Below, in pieces: positions 53,891 through 61,744 of a stretch of 64,000 bases of DNA. Numbering within the stretch: position 1 is the stretch's first letter; each line of letters begins with the position of its first letter. The DNA comes from Alphaproteobacteria bacterium. Its GTDB lineage: Bacteria > Pseudomonadota > Alphaproteobacteria > Micropepsales > Micropepsaceae. The notes under the pieces are model-generated. The model was not told the DNA's origin. It searched no databases and was given only the letters and a program-made list of their open reading frames with translations. Where the stretch lies: the NCBI GenBank assembly GCA_020852655.1, contig JADZAI010000103.1:62001-126000 (forward strand), given 5' to 3'. Made by a program: the position numbers and the translations under genes.

Positions 53891-54537
53891 GCCGCCTTCT
53901 TGCGGCGGATGCGGTCGCGCAGCTTGCGCAGCCGCGCAGGATCGAGCCGGCGCGGACGCGGCGCCGCGATCGCGACGTCGCGTTCATAGACCACCGTGTT
54001 CCAGAAGCGCGCGCGATGCGCGCCTTGCAGCTTGCGCCAGCCTTTCAGGCGCAGCGTTCGCCCCAGGATCGCATTGAAATATCCGTGGGCGACGAGGACC
54101 GCGATACCTTCGCGCTCGGCTTCCGAGATCAGCAGGTCGACCGCCTTTCGCGCCCGATGCTTCGACTGGCCGTAGCTTTCGATGCCGGGCTTGAACCCGC
54201 TATGCCACGCGACGCGCGAGATCACGGCCCACGCCGGGGCTTTCAGGCGAATGCCCGGCACCGGCGGCGAGGCGAGCGGCGACTCCGTAAACAGCGGCGT
54301 CGAGACGAGTTCGGCCTGCGGCAGCAGCGTGCGCGCGCTCTGGATCGAGCGTTCCAGCTCGCTCGCGTAGACCCGCTTCGTGCCTTTGAGGAGGTCGCAC
54401 AACTCCTGCGGCGGCGCGTTCTCGCCGTCCAGGCCGGCGGCCTGATAGTCGTCGATATAGCGCGCAAAGGCCGCGTGGCCGATCCAGCGGCTCCGGCCCA
54501 TCGCGGGCCGCCCATGTCGCACGAGCACGATTCTCAT
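53887..54537 (-). CDS. Histidine phosphatase family protein
   Basis: Protein of 216 residues with RHGRPAMG (catalytic RHG) at the N-terminus, YASELERSIQSA, and the second histidine in VAHGYFN. Unlike the phosphatase at 45325-45918, all signature residues are intact. The C-terminus is very basic (RLRKLRDRIRRKK). ATG at 54537 gives the usual start MRIVLVRHG; an ATG four codons earlier is also possible. Substrate unknown. Confidence 0.88.
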   Translation of the reverse strand: MRIVLVRHGRPAMGRSRWIGHAAFARYIDDYQAAGLDGENAPPQELCDLLKGTKRVYASELERSIQSARTLLPQAELVSTPLFTESPLASPPVPGIRLKAPAWAVISRVAWHSGFKPGIESYGQSKHRARKAVDLLISEAEREGIAVLVAHGYFNAILGRTLRLKGWRKLQGAHRARFWNTVVYERDVAIAAPRPRRLDPARLRKLRDRIRRKKAA

Positions 54538-54604
54538 CGGCGCCACCATACGCAGCGGCGGCGCGGACGCTAGCGGTCACGGCGCAGGGACTACCAAAAA
54601 CCGC

Positions 54605-54630
54605 AAGGGCCGGCTTGGCGACCGGCCCTT
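54605..54630 (-). terminator. Rho-independent terminator of the EF-hand gene
   Basis: A 9-bp stem AAGGGCCGG/CCGGCCCTT with an 8-base loop lies 15 bases after the EF-hand stop (minus strand), followed after GCGG by a T run (54596-54600). Confidence 0.78.
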
Positions 54631-54644
54631 TGGTAACCGAGAGA

Positions 54645-55091
54645 TTAAGGCTGGGCCTCGTCCTCGTCATGGTGTTCGTGCCAGGCCTTGCGGCGCTCCT
54701 TCATCGCGTCGCGCGCGGCGTCGCGCTCGGCCTGCGTCACCACGCCGTCGCCGTCCTTGTCGGCGCGCATCAGCTTCGCGGCGGCGACGTTGCCGAGTTC
54801 GGCCGCCGTGATCTTGCCGTCGCCGTCCGCATCCGGGCGCTCGAACAGGCGCGGCGCTTCATCCGGCGTCACGACGCCGTCGCTGTTGGCATCCAGCCGC
54901 TTCAGGCGGGCCTCGCCGCTCGCGCGCGCTTCGTCGGCCGACAAATTGCCGTCCTTGTTCGTATCGAGCCGCTCCATCATGTCGCCGTGGCGGCCTTTCC
55001 CGCGATGCTCGCCATGCTCGTGCGCAAGAGCAACGGCCGGAACGGCGATCAGCGCCGCGGCGGCGATCAGATAGGTCTTTTTCACTTGCAA
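54645..55091 (-). CDS. Secreted four-EF-hand calcium-binding protein
   Basis: Protein of 148 residues with a signal peptide (cleavage near ALAHE). The mature part has a His-rich start and four EF-hand loops: DTNKDGNLSADE, DANSDGVVTPDE, DADGDGKITAAE, DKDGDGVVTQAE. A periplasmic calcium buffer or sensor; the His/Glu-rich tail (HEHHDEDE) could bind other metals. Own terminator at 54605-54630. Neighbour of the MscS channel on the same strand. Confidence 0.9.
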   Translation of the reverse strand: MQVKKTYLIAAAALIAVPAVALAHEHGEHRGKGRHGDMMERLDTNKDGNLSADEARASGEARLKRLDANSDGVVTPDEAPRLFERPDADGDGKITAAELGNVAAAKLMRADKDGDGVVTQAERDAARDAMKERRKAWHEHHDEDEAQP

Positions 55092-55127
55092 TCTCCTCAG
55101 TGGCGTCCCGCAGACGCATATGCAGCT

Positions 55128-55955
55128 TCAACGCGCCATCGCTGTGATCTCCGTCGCCGCATCCACCGGTTCCACCGGCTCCGTCTTCAGGACGCGGCTG
55201 CCTTCCTCGGCGAGATCCCAGCGCGTCTGCCAGTAATCCGGCGTCGCCGCCCAGGTGCGCAGCAGGATCTTCAGCGTGTCGTCGCCGGTCTCCGAGACGA
55301 CCGCGCGCGGCGCCGGATCCTTCAGCACCTTCGGATGCGCCTGCGCGATGCCTCTCAGCGCCGTCTTCGCCTGCGCCACGTCTTCGCCCGCCTTCAGGGT
55401 GAACAGCAGGTCGATCCGCCGCCTCGGATTGCGTGAGTAGTTGATGATCGACTTGTTCCAGAGGCTCTGGTTCGGCACGAAGCGATAGACGCCTTCACCG
55501 GTTTGCAGTGTCGAGGCGAAGAGCCCGAGCTCCGTCACCGTACCGCTGATATTGCCTTCGGCTTCGATCGCGTCGCCGACGCGGAACGGCCGCAGCCACA
55601 GGAGCATCAGCCCTGCCGCGATGTTCGAAAGAGTCCCTTGCAGGGCGAGGCCGATGGCGAGACCCGCCGCGCCGATCACCGCCAGCATCGACGCGATCTG
55701 CACGCCGAGCTGACCCAGCACCGCGACGAAGGTGATGATCAGCACGAAATAGCGCGCCAGTCCGGCTATGACGGGCGTCAGCGTCTGGTCGATCTGATGG
55801 CGGCTCTCCAGCACCGAACGGATCAGGCGGCTGGCCCAGCCCGCAATGAAATAGCCCGCGGCCAGGATGACCAGCGCGGCGATGAGATTGGGGATCGCCG
55901 CAACCAGCCACGCTGCGGCCTGGTTGAAGAAGACTTCGATCTGCTCGCGATTCAC
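55128..55955 (-). CDS. Small-conductance mechanosensitive channel (MscS family)
   Basis: Inner-membrane channel of 275 residues: three N-terminal hydrophobic segments, the pore-lining GAAGLAIGLALQGTLSNIAAG and the beta domain PFRVGDAIEAEGNISGTVTELGLF. Opens under osmotic stress. Start is GTG at 55955 with GGAG six bases upstream; longer frames in the direction of the divergent SDR are not protein-like. Confidence 0.92.
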   Translation of the reverse strand: MNREQIEVFFNQAAAWLVAAIPNLIAALVILAAGYFIAGWASRLIRSVLESRHQIDQTLTPVIAGLARYFVLIITFVAVLGQLGVQIASMLAVIGAAGLAIGLALQGTLSNIAAGLMLLWLRPFRVGDAIEAEGNISGTVTELGLFASTLQTGEGVYRFVPNQSLWNKSIINYSRNPRRRIDLLFTLKAGEDVAQAKTALRGIAQAHPKVLKDPAPRAVVSETGDDTLKILLRTWAATPDYWQTRWDLAEEGSRVLKTEPVEPVDAATEITAMAR

Positions 55956-56075
55956 ACAGTGCTCCGCAATGACGGACACGCCTGGAACGCATGGCATTCC
56001 GGCCCGGATCCCGACGCGGAACCCTTGACGCTGGACGCCGTCACGGTCGACCCTGCCGGCAAGGAGGAATTTCAA

Positions 56076-56879
56076 ATGTCAGACGAACCCATGCGCCTCG
56101 ACGGCAAGGTCGCCATCGTCACAGGCTCCGCCACCGGCATAGGCGCCTCGGCGGCCCGCAAGCTCGCCGCCCGTGGCGCCGCCGTCGTGATCAACTATTC
56201 GAAGAGCCGCGCCGAGGCCGAGGAGACCAAGGCCGAGATCGACAACGCCGGCGGCAAGACCCTGCTCGTCCAGGCCGACATCTCCGCCGACGCCGACTGC
56301 CGCCGCATGGCGCAGACGACGATCGACGCCTTCGGCCGCATCGACATCCTGGTCAACAACGCCGGCACGACCAAGATCGTCGACCACGGCAATCTCGACG
56401 GCCTCGAGGTCGAGGACTGGCACCGGATCTATCAGACCAACGTCGTCGGCGCCTTCCAGATGATCCGCGCCTGCGTCCCCGCGCTGAAGGCCCACGGCCA
56501 CGGCGCCGTCGTCAACGTCTCCTCGATCGCCGGCGTCACCGGCATCGGCTCTTCGATCGCCTACGCCGCCTCCAAGGGCGCCATGAACACCATGACGATC
56601 AGCCTGGCCCGCGCCCTCTCGCCGGAAATCCGCGTGAATGCCGTCTGTCCCGGCTTCGTCGGCACCCGCTGGTTCAGCGACGCGCTCGGCCGCGAGACCT
56701 TCGAGAAGATGATTGCCGTTCAGGAGGCCACCATGCCTCTGAAGCGCGCCGGCACGCCCGACGACGTCGCCGACACGATCATGTTCTTCTGCACCGAAGG
56801 GTCGAAGCACATCACCGGCGAGTTCATCATGACGGATGCCGGCCTGCATCTTTCGATGACACCCCTTGCCCGCCGCTGA
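56076..56879 (+). CDS. Short-chain dehydrogenase/reductase
   Basis: Classical SDR of 267 residues: TGSATGIGASAARKL cofactor site, NNAGTT, Ser in VNVSSIAGV, and YAASKGAM catalytic Tyr-Lys. Close to FabG-type and glucose-dehydrogenase-like enzymes. A near-perfect AAGGAGG lies upstream of the ATG at 56076. Substrate unknown. Confidence 0.93.
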   Translation: MSDEPMRLDGKVAIVTGSATGIGASAARKLAARGAAVVINYSKSRAEAEETKAEIDNAGGKTLLVQADISADADCRRMAQTTIDAFGRIDILVNNAGTTKIVDHGNLDGLEVEDWHRIYQTNVVGAFQMIRACVPALKAHGHGAVVNVSSIAGVTGIGSSIAYAASKGAMNTMTISLARALSPEIRVNAVCPGFVGTRWFSDALGRETFEKMIAVQEATMPLKRAGTPDDVADTIMFFCTEGSKHITGEFIMTDAGLHLSMTPLARR

Positions 56880-57127
56880 GCAGGAGATGCCTATATTCTG
56901 CTCAATCGTCGCGGCCGCCTGAAAATTGGGCCGAACTGTCGCTGAAACAGCACAGGTTTTTGCATCGCACCAATTGTCTTTTCCTGAAGTTCGCTAATTC
57001 TGGCGCTGTCTTTATGGCAGTGCAGCATGGCGCTGTGCAGTCGAGGGGATTTGGTTAAGCCCTTGTTAGAAGGGCTACCGGCACAACATTCCCACGACGG
57101 CGCAGGCCGGAACTTAGGGGACAAACG

Positions 57128-57820
57128 ATGAAAAAGATTCTGTTGGCAGCGGCGAGCGCGGCGGCCCTGATGGCTGGCCCCGCGCTGGCGGAAGAGGAAG
57201 CGGCCGGGCCCTGGTCGATTTCGGGCACGGTGTCGCTCACTAGCAACTATGTGTTCCGCGGCTTCACCCAGACGCTGGAAGACCCGGCGATCCAGGCGGG
57301 TGTGACCTTGGCCCATGAGAGCGGCTTCTATGCCGGCTTCTGGGGTTCGAACGTCGACTTCGGCGACGGCGAATCCGACCTCGAGACCGATTTCTATGTC
57401 GGCTACGGCGGCTCGCTCGGCGAGAACACCACCTACGACCTGAATATCACCTATTACGCCTATCCGGGCACGCCGGGCGACTTCGACTACGACTATGTCG
57501 AATTCATCGCCGGCATCACGCATGACTTCGACGTCGCCACGGTCGGCGTGAAGGGCGCCTATACGCCGGAATTCTTCGGCCATATCGGCGACGCCTTCTG
57601 GCTGGGCGGCAACCTGACCGTTCCGCTGGACGACTACTTCTCCGTCAGCGGCAACATCGGCGAGCAGTGGTTCGACGAGGACGGCTTCGACGACTATTTC
57701 CACTACGACGTCGGCGTCACCGCGACCTATGAAAGCGTCTCGCTCGACCTGCGCTACGTCGGCACCGACGTCCATGACCTCGACGAGTATTTCGTCGCGA
57801 CGCTGGGCTTCGGCTTCTGA
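57128..57820 (+). CDS. TorF family putative porin
   Basis: Outer-membrane protein of 230 residues with a signal peptide (cleavage ALAEE). The start GTVSLTSNYVFRGFTQTLEDPAIQ and ending with aromatic-rich antiparallel strands to LGFGF fits the TorF (Gcw_chp) family. Likely a small beta-barrel for nutrient passage. A 248-base gap lies before it with no further gene seen. Terminator at 57843-57872. Confidence 0.9.
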   Translation: MKKILLAAASAAALMAGPALAEEEAAGPWSISGTVSLTSNYVFRGFTQTLEDPAIQAGVTLAHESGFYAGFWGSNVDFGDGESDLETDFYVGYGGSLGENTTYDLNITYYAYPGTPGDFDYDYVEFIAGITHDFDVATVGVKGAYTPEFFGHIGDAFWLGGNLTVPLDDYFSVSGNIGEQWFDEDGFDDYFHYDVGVTATYESVSLDLRYVGTDVHDLDEYFVATLGFGF

Positions 57821-57842
57821 GCCGGCCGGCCATAATCTGAAG

Positions 57843-57872
57843 GAAACGGCCCGGCCCACGCCGGGCCGTTTC
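57843..57872. terminator. Bidirectional terminator after torF-type gene
   Basis: Perfect 13-bp stem GAAACGGCCCGGC/GCCGGGCCGTTTC with a CCAC loop, four bases before the end of the convergent hydrolase gene. Serves both genes. Confidence 0.82.
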
Positions 57873-57875
57873 GTT

Positions 57876-58655
57876 TCAGGCGTCGAGGAAGGCCAGCACC
57901 GCGTCCTTCGTCACCCGGTCGCCCACCGCCGTCATGTGATCGCGCCGCGGCACGATCCGCGCCTCCGCGCCCGGTATCAGCTTCGCCAGCGGCTCCGGCG
58001 ATCCGGTGATCGCATCCGTCTCGCCGCAGATCACCAGCACCGGCGCCCGAATGGTCGCCAGCGCCGCCGCCCCTGCCGTCGTCCGCGGCCGGCGCCAGCA
58101 GGCCGCCAGCGCCACGCGATCCTGCTTCTGCGCATCGGCAAACACCCGGAAGCCCCTGGCGCCGGGATCGGTGATCGTCGACGGGTCCGCCGCCAGCAGC
58201 GCCTCCGGCACCGAATCCTTCAGCGGCGACGGCGTCAGGTAATTCGCGCCCAGCCCACCCAGCACCGCCCGCCGCACGCGCGAGGGATGATCCAGCAGCA
58301 GCCGGATCGTCACCATCGCCCCCATCGAATAGCCGAAGACGTCGGCCTCTCGGACGTCGCAGGCGTCCAGCACCGCGGCGCAATCCGCCGCCAGCAGCCC
58401 CTCGTCATAGTCCGCGGCCGCATGGCTCGCCTCGCTCTCGCCATGCCCGCGATGGTCGAAGGCGATGACCCGCCGCCCGGCGGCTGCGAAGCTCCGGTAC
58501 CAGCCCGGCACGACCCAGTTCGTCCGCCGGCTCGAGGCGAAGCCGTGCACCAGCAGCACCGGAACTCCTCCGCCCCCGGACGATGCCTGTATGTCCTCAT
58601 AAACCACCCGCAGCGTGCCGCCCGCAGCGCGCGGTACCATCAGCGATGACGCCAT
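57876..58655 (-). CDS. Alpha/beta hydrolase
   Basis: Protein of 259 residues with the nucleophile elbow GYSMG (Ser), an Asp in GETDAITG, and His in RRDHMTAVGD. The N-terminal VLLVHGF and FDHRGHGES complete the fold. Probably a carboxylesterase or similar; no signal peptide. Start at the ATG at 58655 behind GGAG, an ATG five codons earlier being less likely. Confidence 0.92.
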   Translation of the reverse strand: MASSLMVPRAAGGTLRVVYEDIQASSGGGGVPVLLVHGFASSRRTNWVVPGWYRSFAAAGRRVIAFDHRGHGESEASHAAADYDEGLLAADCAAVLDACDVREADVFGYSMGAMVTIRLLLDHPSRVRRAVLGGLGANYLTPSPLKDSVPEALLAADPSTITDPGARGFRVFADAQKQDRVALAACWRRPRTTAGAAALATIRAPVLVICGETDAITGSPEPLAKLIPGAEARIVPRRDHMTAVGDRVTKDAVLAFLDA

Positions 58656-58757
58656 GAGACCAGACTCCAAACAGCGGATTGCCGGTTCGCGCCGGCACGG
58701 TCTTTCCTACGCAGCGGAACCGGCGAATGCTATTGCGTGTCCGCCGAGGAGCAGCCG

Positions 58758-60017
58758 ATGAACCTGGACCAGTTGAAGCGTGACGCCTGCGCCGCCATCG
58801 ACGCCATGCGGGCGGAACTGATCGACGTCTCCCACTACATCCACGCCAATCCGGAACTCGCCTTCAAGGAACAGAAGGCCGCCGGGCGCCTCGCCCGCTC
58901 GGTCGAGCATGCCGGCCTGTCGGTCGAGCGCGGCGCCTTCGGGGTCGGCACCGCCTATGCCAGCGAGTTCGGCAAGGCCGGCGGCAGCACCGTCGCCATC
59001 CTCTCCGAATACGACGCCCTGCCCGGCATCGGCCACGCCTGCGGCCACAACGTCATCGCCGCCATGGGCCTCGGCGCGGCGCTCGGCCTTGCCAGGCTTG
59101 GCGCCGCCCTGCCCGGCCGCGTGCGCTATCTCGGCACCCCTGCCGAAGAAGGCGGCGGCGGCAAGGAATACATGGCCCAGCGCGGCGCCTTCGACGGCGT
59201 CACCGCGGCCATGATGGTCCACTCCGCGGGCTACGACATGGAATCCATGCCCTGCATCGCCATCGCGACGGTGGAGGTCACCTATCACGGCGTCGCCGCC
59301 CATGCCTCGGCGATGCCCCATCGCGGCATCAACGCCCTCGATGCCGTCATCCTGTCCTACCAGGGCATCGCCGCCCTCCGGCAGCACATCCGCCACACCG
59401 AGCGCATTCACGGCATCATCACCGAGGGCGGCCTCGCCCCCAACATCGTGCCGAAGCGCGCCGCCGCGACCTGGTTCGTCCGCGCCGCCGACACCAAGGA
59501 CCTCGCCGTCCTCAAGAAGCGCGTCGAGGGCTGCTTCCAGGCCGGCGCCTTCGCGACCGGCTGCAAGGTCGACATCGAATGGGCCGCCGTCGACTATCTC
59601 GACCTCAAGACCAGTTGGCCCATCGCCAAGGCGTACCGCCGCAACGCCGAGTCGCTCGGCCGCACCTTCCGCGAGGTCTCCTCCCTGCCGCCCGGCTCGT
59701 CCGGCTCCACCGACATGGGCAATGTCAGCCACCGGGTGCCGTCGATCCACCCGATGATCGCCGTCGGCCCCTCCGACGCCGTCATCCACAACGAGGCCTT
59801 CACCGCCCACGCCGCCTCGCCCATGGCCGACCAGGCGGTCATCGACGGCGCCAAGGCCATGGCCATGACTTCGCTCGATCTCTTCTGCGACGCCACCTTG
59901 CGGGATTCGGCCGGATCGGCCTTCGAAACCGATGCCGCGGTGAGCCGCGAGGCGCTCAAACGGGCCTTCGATCCGAACGGAAAGCTCGACGCCATCGCCG
60001 GCTGCGGCTGCTGTTAA
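58758..60017 (+). CDS. M20 family amidohydrolase/metallopeptidase
   Basis: Protein of 419 residues. Metal and catalytic segments GHACGHN, PAEEGGGG and MMVHSAGYD place it with the aminobenzoyl-glutamate hydrolase/carboxypeptidase-like amidohydrolases (AbgB/p-aminobenzoyl type). Cytosolic. It ends in an odd GCGCC tail. Start at the ATG at 58758 behind GAGGAG; a GTG seven codons earlier is possible. Confidence 0.9.
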   Translation: MNLDQLKRDACAAIDAMRAELIDVSHYIHANPELAFKEQKAAGRLARSVEHAGLSVERGAFGVGTAYASEFGKAGGSTVAILSEYDALPGIGHACGHNVIAAMGLGAALGLARLGAALPGRVRYLGTPAEEGGGGKEYMAQRGAFDGVTAAMMVHSAGYDMESMPCIAIATVEVTYHGVAAHASAMPHRGINALDAVILSYQGIAALRQHIRHTERIHGIITEGGLAPNIVPKRAAATWFVRAADTKDLAVLKKRVEGCFQAGAFATGCKVDIEWAAVDYLDLKTSWPIAKAYRRNAESLGRTFREVSSLPPGSSGSTDMGNVSHRVPSIHPMIAVGPSDAVIHNEAFTAHAASPMADQAVIDGAKAMAMTSLDLFCDATLRDSAGSAFETDAAVSREALKRAFDPNGKLDAIAGCGCC

Positions 60018-60151
60018 CCTGTTGGCTGTCCTTAAAAAGCCGCAGTTCTGCTCTTGCCTTCGCGTTTGCGTAAAGACATCTTGCGCCGCAAATGGCTAAC
60101 AGGGGTCTGGCCCGCTGACGGGGCGCGGCGGGGCCAGGGGATATTTTCCAT

Positions 60152-61666
60152 ATGTCGCAATTGGTCATGACCCAACTGGGTACCGGATACGCCATCTGGT
60201 CCCAGCTCGGTGACGTGCTCATCACGGTTGCCTGGGTCGCGTTCGTTCTGTCTCTGATCGTCGTCTGCGCCCTCGGCACGCATCTTCTGGTCATCACCGG
60301 CACCTTCCTTGCGAACCGCAAGAAGGGCATGGCCATCGAAGCCCAGCTCGCCGGCATTCCGCTTCCGGCCGAGCTGCCGCGCGTCCTCATCCAGCTCCCG
60401 ACCTTCAACGAAGGCGGCGTTGTGGAGCGCGCGCTCGAATCCGCCGCTGCGATCGACTGGCCGCGTGACAGGCTGCGCATCCAGCTCCTCGACGATTCCA
60501 ACGACGGCACCGACGTCATCGGCCAGGCCAAGATCCAGGAGCTGCGCGCCCGCGGTGTCGATGCCCAACTGATCCACCGCACCAACCGCGAAGGCTACAA
60601 GGCCGGCGCGCTCAAGAACGGCCTGCTGCACGACGACAGCGAATACGTCGCCATCTTCGACGCCGATTTCATCCCGCCGAAGGACATCCTGAGGCGCACC
60701 ATCGGCCCGCTCGCCGCCGACCAGCGCCTCGCCTATGTCCAGACCCGCTGGGAGCACATCAACCAGGATGAGAATCTGCTGACCCGCGCGCAGTCGCTGA
60801 TGCTCGACGCGCATTTCGCGGTCGAGCAGGCCGCCCGCAACTGGTCGGGCCTCTTCATGCCCTTCAACGGCACCGGCGGCATCTGGCGCCGCGCCGCCAT
60901 CGACGACGCGGGCGGCTGGGAAGGCGACACGCTGACCGAGGACATCGACCTCGCGATCCGCGCGAGCCTGCGCGGCTGGCAGACCGCCTTCATGCCTTCG
61001 GTCGCGATCCCCGGCGAACTGCCGGAAAACGTGCCGGCGTGGCGCCAGCAGCAGTTCCGCTGGACGAAGGGCTTCACCCAGGTGGCGATGAAGCTGCTGC
61101 CGAGCGTCTACCGCTCGCCGCGCCTGACCTTCATCCAGAAATTCGCCATGACTTTCCAGCTCTTCCAGGGCTGGGCCTATCCCGCCGGCGCCGTGGCGCT
61201 GTTCTCGGCGCTGTCCGCGATGGTCCTGACCTCGACGCAGCCCTGGGGCATCTTCTTCCTCGGCGTCTTCTCGACCGTCTTCGGCGGCTTCACCGTCTTC
61301 GCCATGACCGCAACCGGCCAGTGGGCATTGAAGCGCAAGCCGACCGTGAAGACCTTCATCGCCTTCCTCTCGATGCTCGCCCTCAACGGCGGCCTTACGC
61401 TCTCCAACACCCGCTCGATCTGGGAAGCCCTGCGCGGCACCCCCTCGGCCTTCGTGCGCACCCCCAAGGGCCGCGACGCGGAGCTCGACAAGGCGCGGCC
61501 CACCAAGGGCCATAGCGGCATGGGCGAGCTGATCCTCGCCGTCGGTGCCGTTGCCGTCGCGATCTGGGACGAGGCCTGGTACTCGCCCTTCTTCGCCCTC
61601 ACCGTCTTCGGCCTCGCCCTCGTCGGCGCCGCGTCGCTGACCGCGCAGCTCAACCGCCAGGCCTGA
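60152..61666 (+). CDS. Family 2 glycosyltransferase, cellulose-synthase-like
   Basis: Processive-type glycosyltransferase of 504 residues with one N-terminal and about four C-terminal membrane segments. The D,D,D,QxxRW set is complete: LLDDSND, FDADF, TEDIDL and QQQFRW. FNEGGVVERAL and NREGYKAGAL complete the pattern. It would polymerise or add sugars to a lipid or polysaccharide at the inner membrane. No BcsB/PilZ partner adjoins it. Start at the ATG at 60152. Confidence 0.92.
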   Translation: MSQLVMTQLGTGYAIWSQLGDVLITVAWVAFVLSLIVVCALGTHLLVITGTFLANRKKGMAIEAQLAGIPLPAELPRVLIQLPTFNEGGVVERALESAAAIDWPRDRLRIQLLDDSNDGTDVIGQAKIQELRARGVDAQLIHRTNREGYKAGALKNGLLHDDSEYVAIFDADFIPPKDILRRTIGPLAADQRLAYVQTRWEHINQDENLLTRAQSLMLDAHFAVEQAARNWSGLFMPFNGTGGIWRRAAIDDAGGWEGDTLTEDIDLAIRASLRGWQTAFMPSVAIPGELPENVPAWRQQQFRWTKGFTQVAMKLLPSVYRSPRLTFIQKFAMTFQLFQGWAYPAGAVALFSALSAMVLTSTQPWGIFFLGVFSTVFGGFTVFAMTATGQWALKRKPTVKTFIAFLSMLALNGGLTLSNTRSIWEALRGTPSAFVRTPKGRDAELDKARPTKGHSGMGELILAVGAVAVAIWDEAWYSPFFALTVFGLALVGAASLTAQLNRQA

Positions 61667-61687
61667 AGCCCGCCATACCATTCATAA

Positions 61688-61714
61688 AAAGGGCGGCCCC
61701 CGGGGCCGCCCTTT
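61688..61714. terminator. Bidirectional terminator
   Basis: An 11-bp stem AAAGGGCGGCC/GGCCGCCCTTT with a CCCGG loop between the glycosyltransferase and the convergent receptor gene. T-rich on both strands outside the stem. Confidence 0.82.
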
Positions 61715-61744
61715 GTCTTTCTACAACCGGCCCCCGCCGTAGGT

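Noticed and set aside
56880-57127. Possible small gene before the TorF-type gene
   Set aside because: Only an 11-codon frame begins there; I see only promoter-like sequence.
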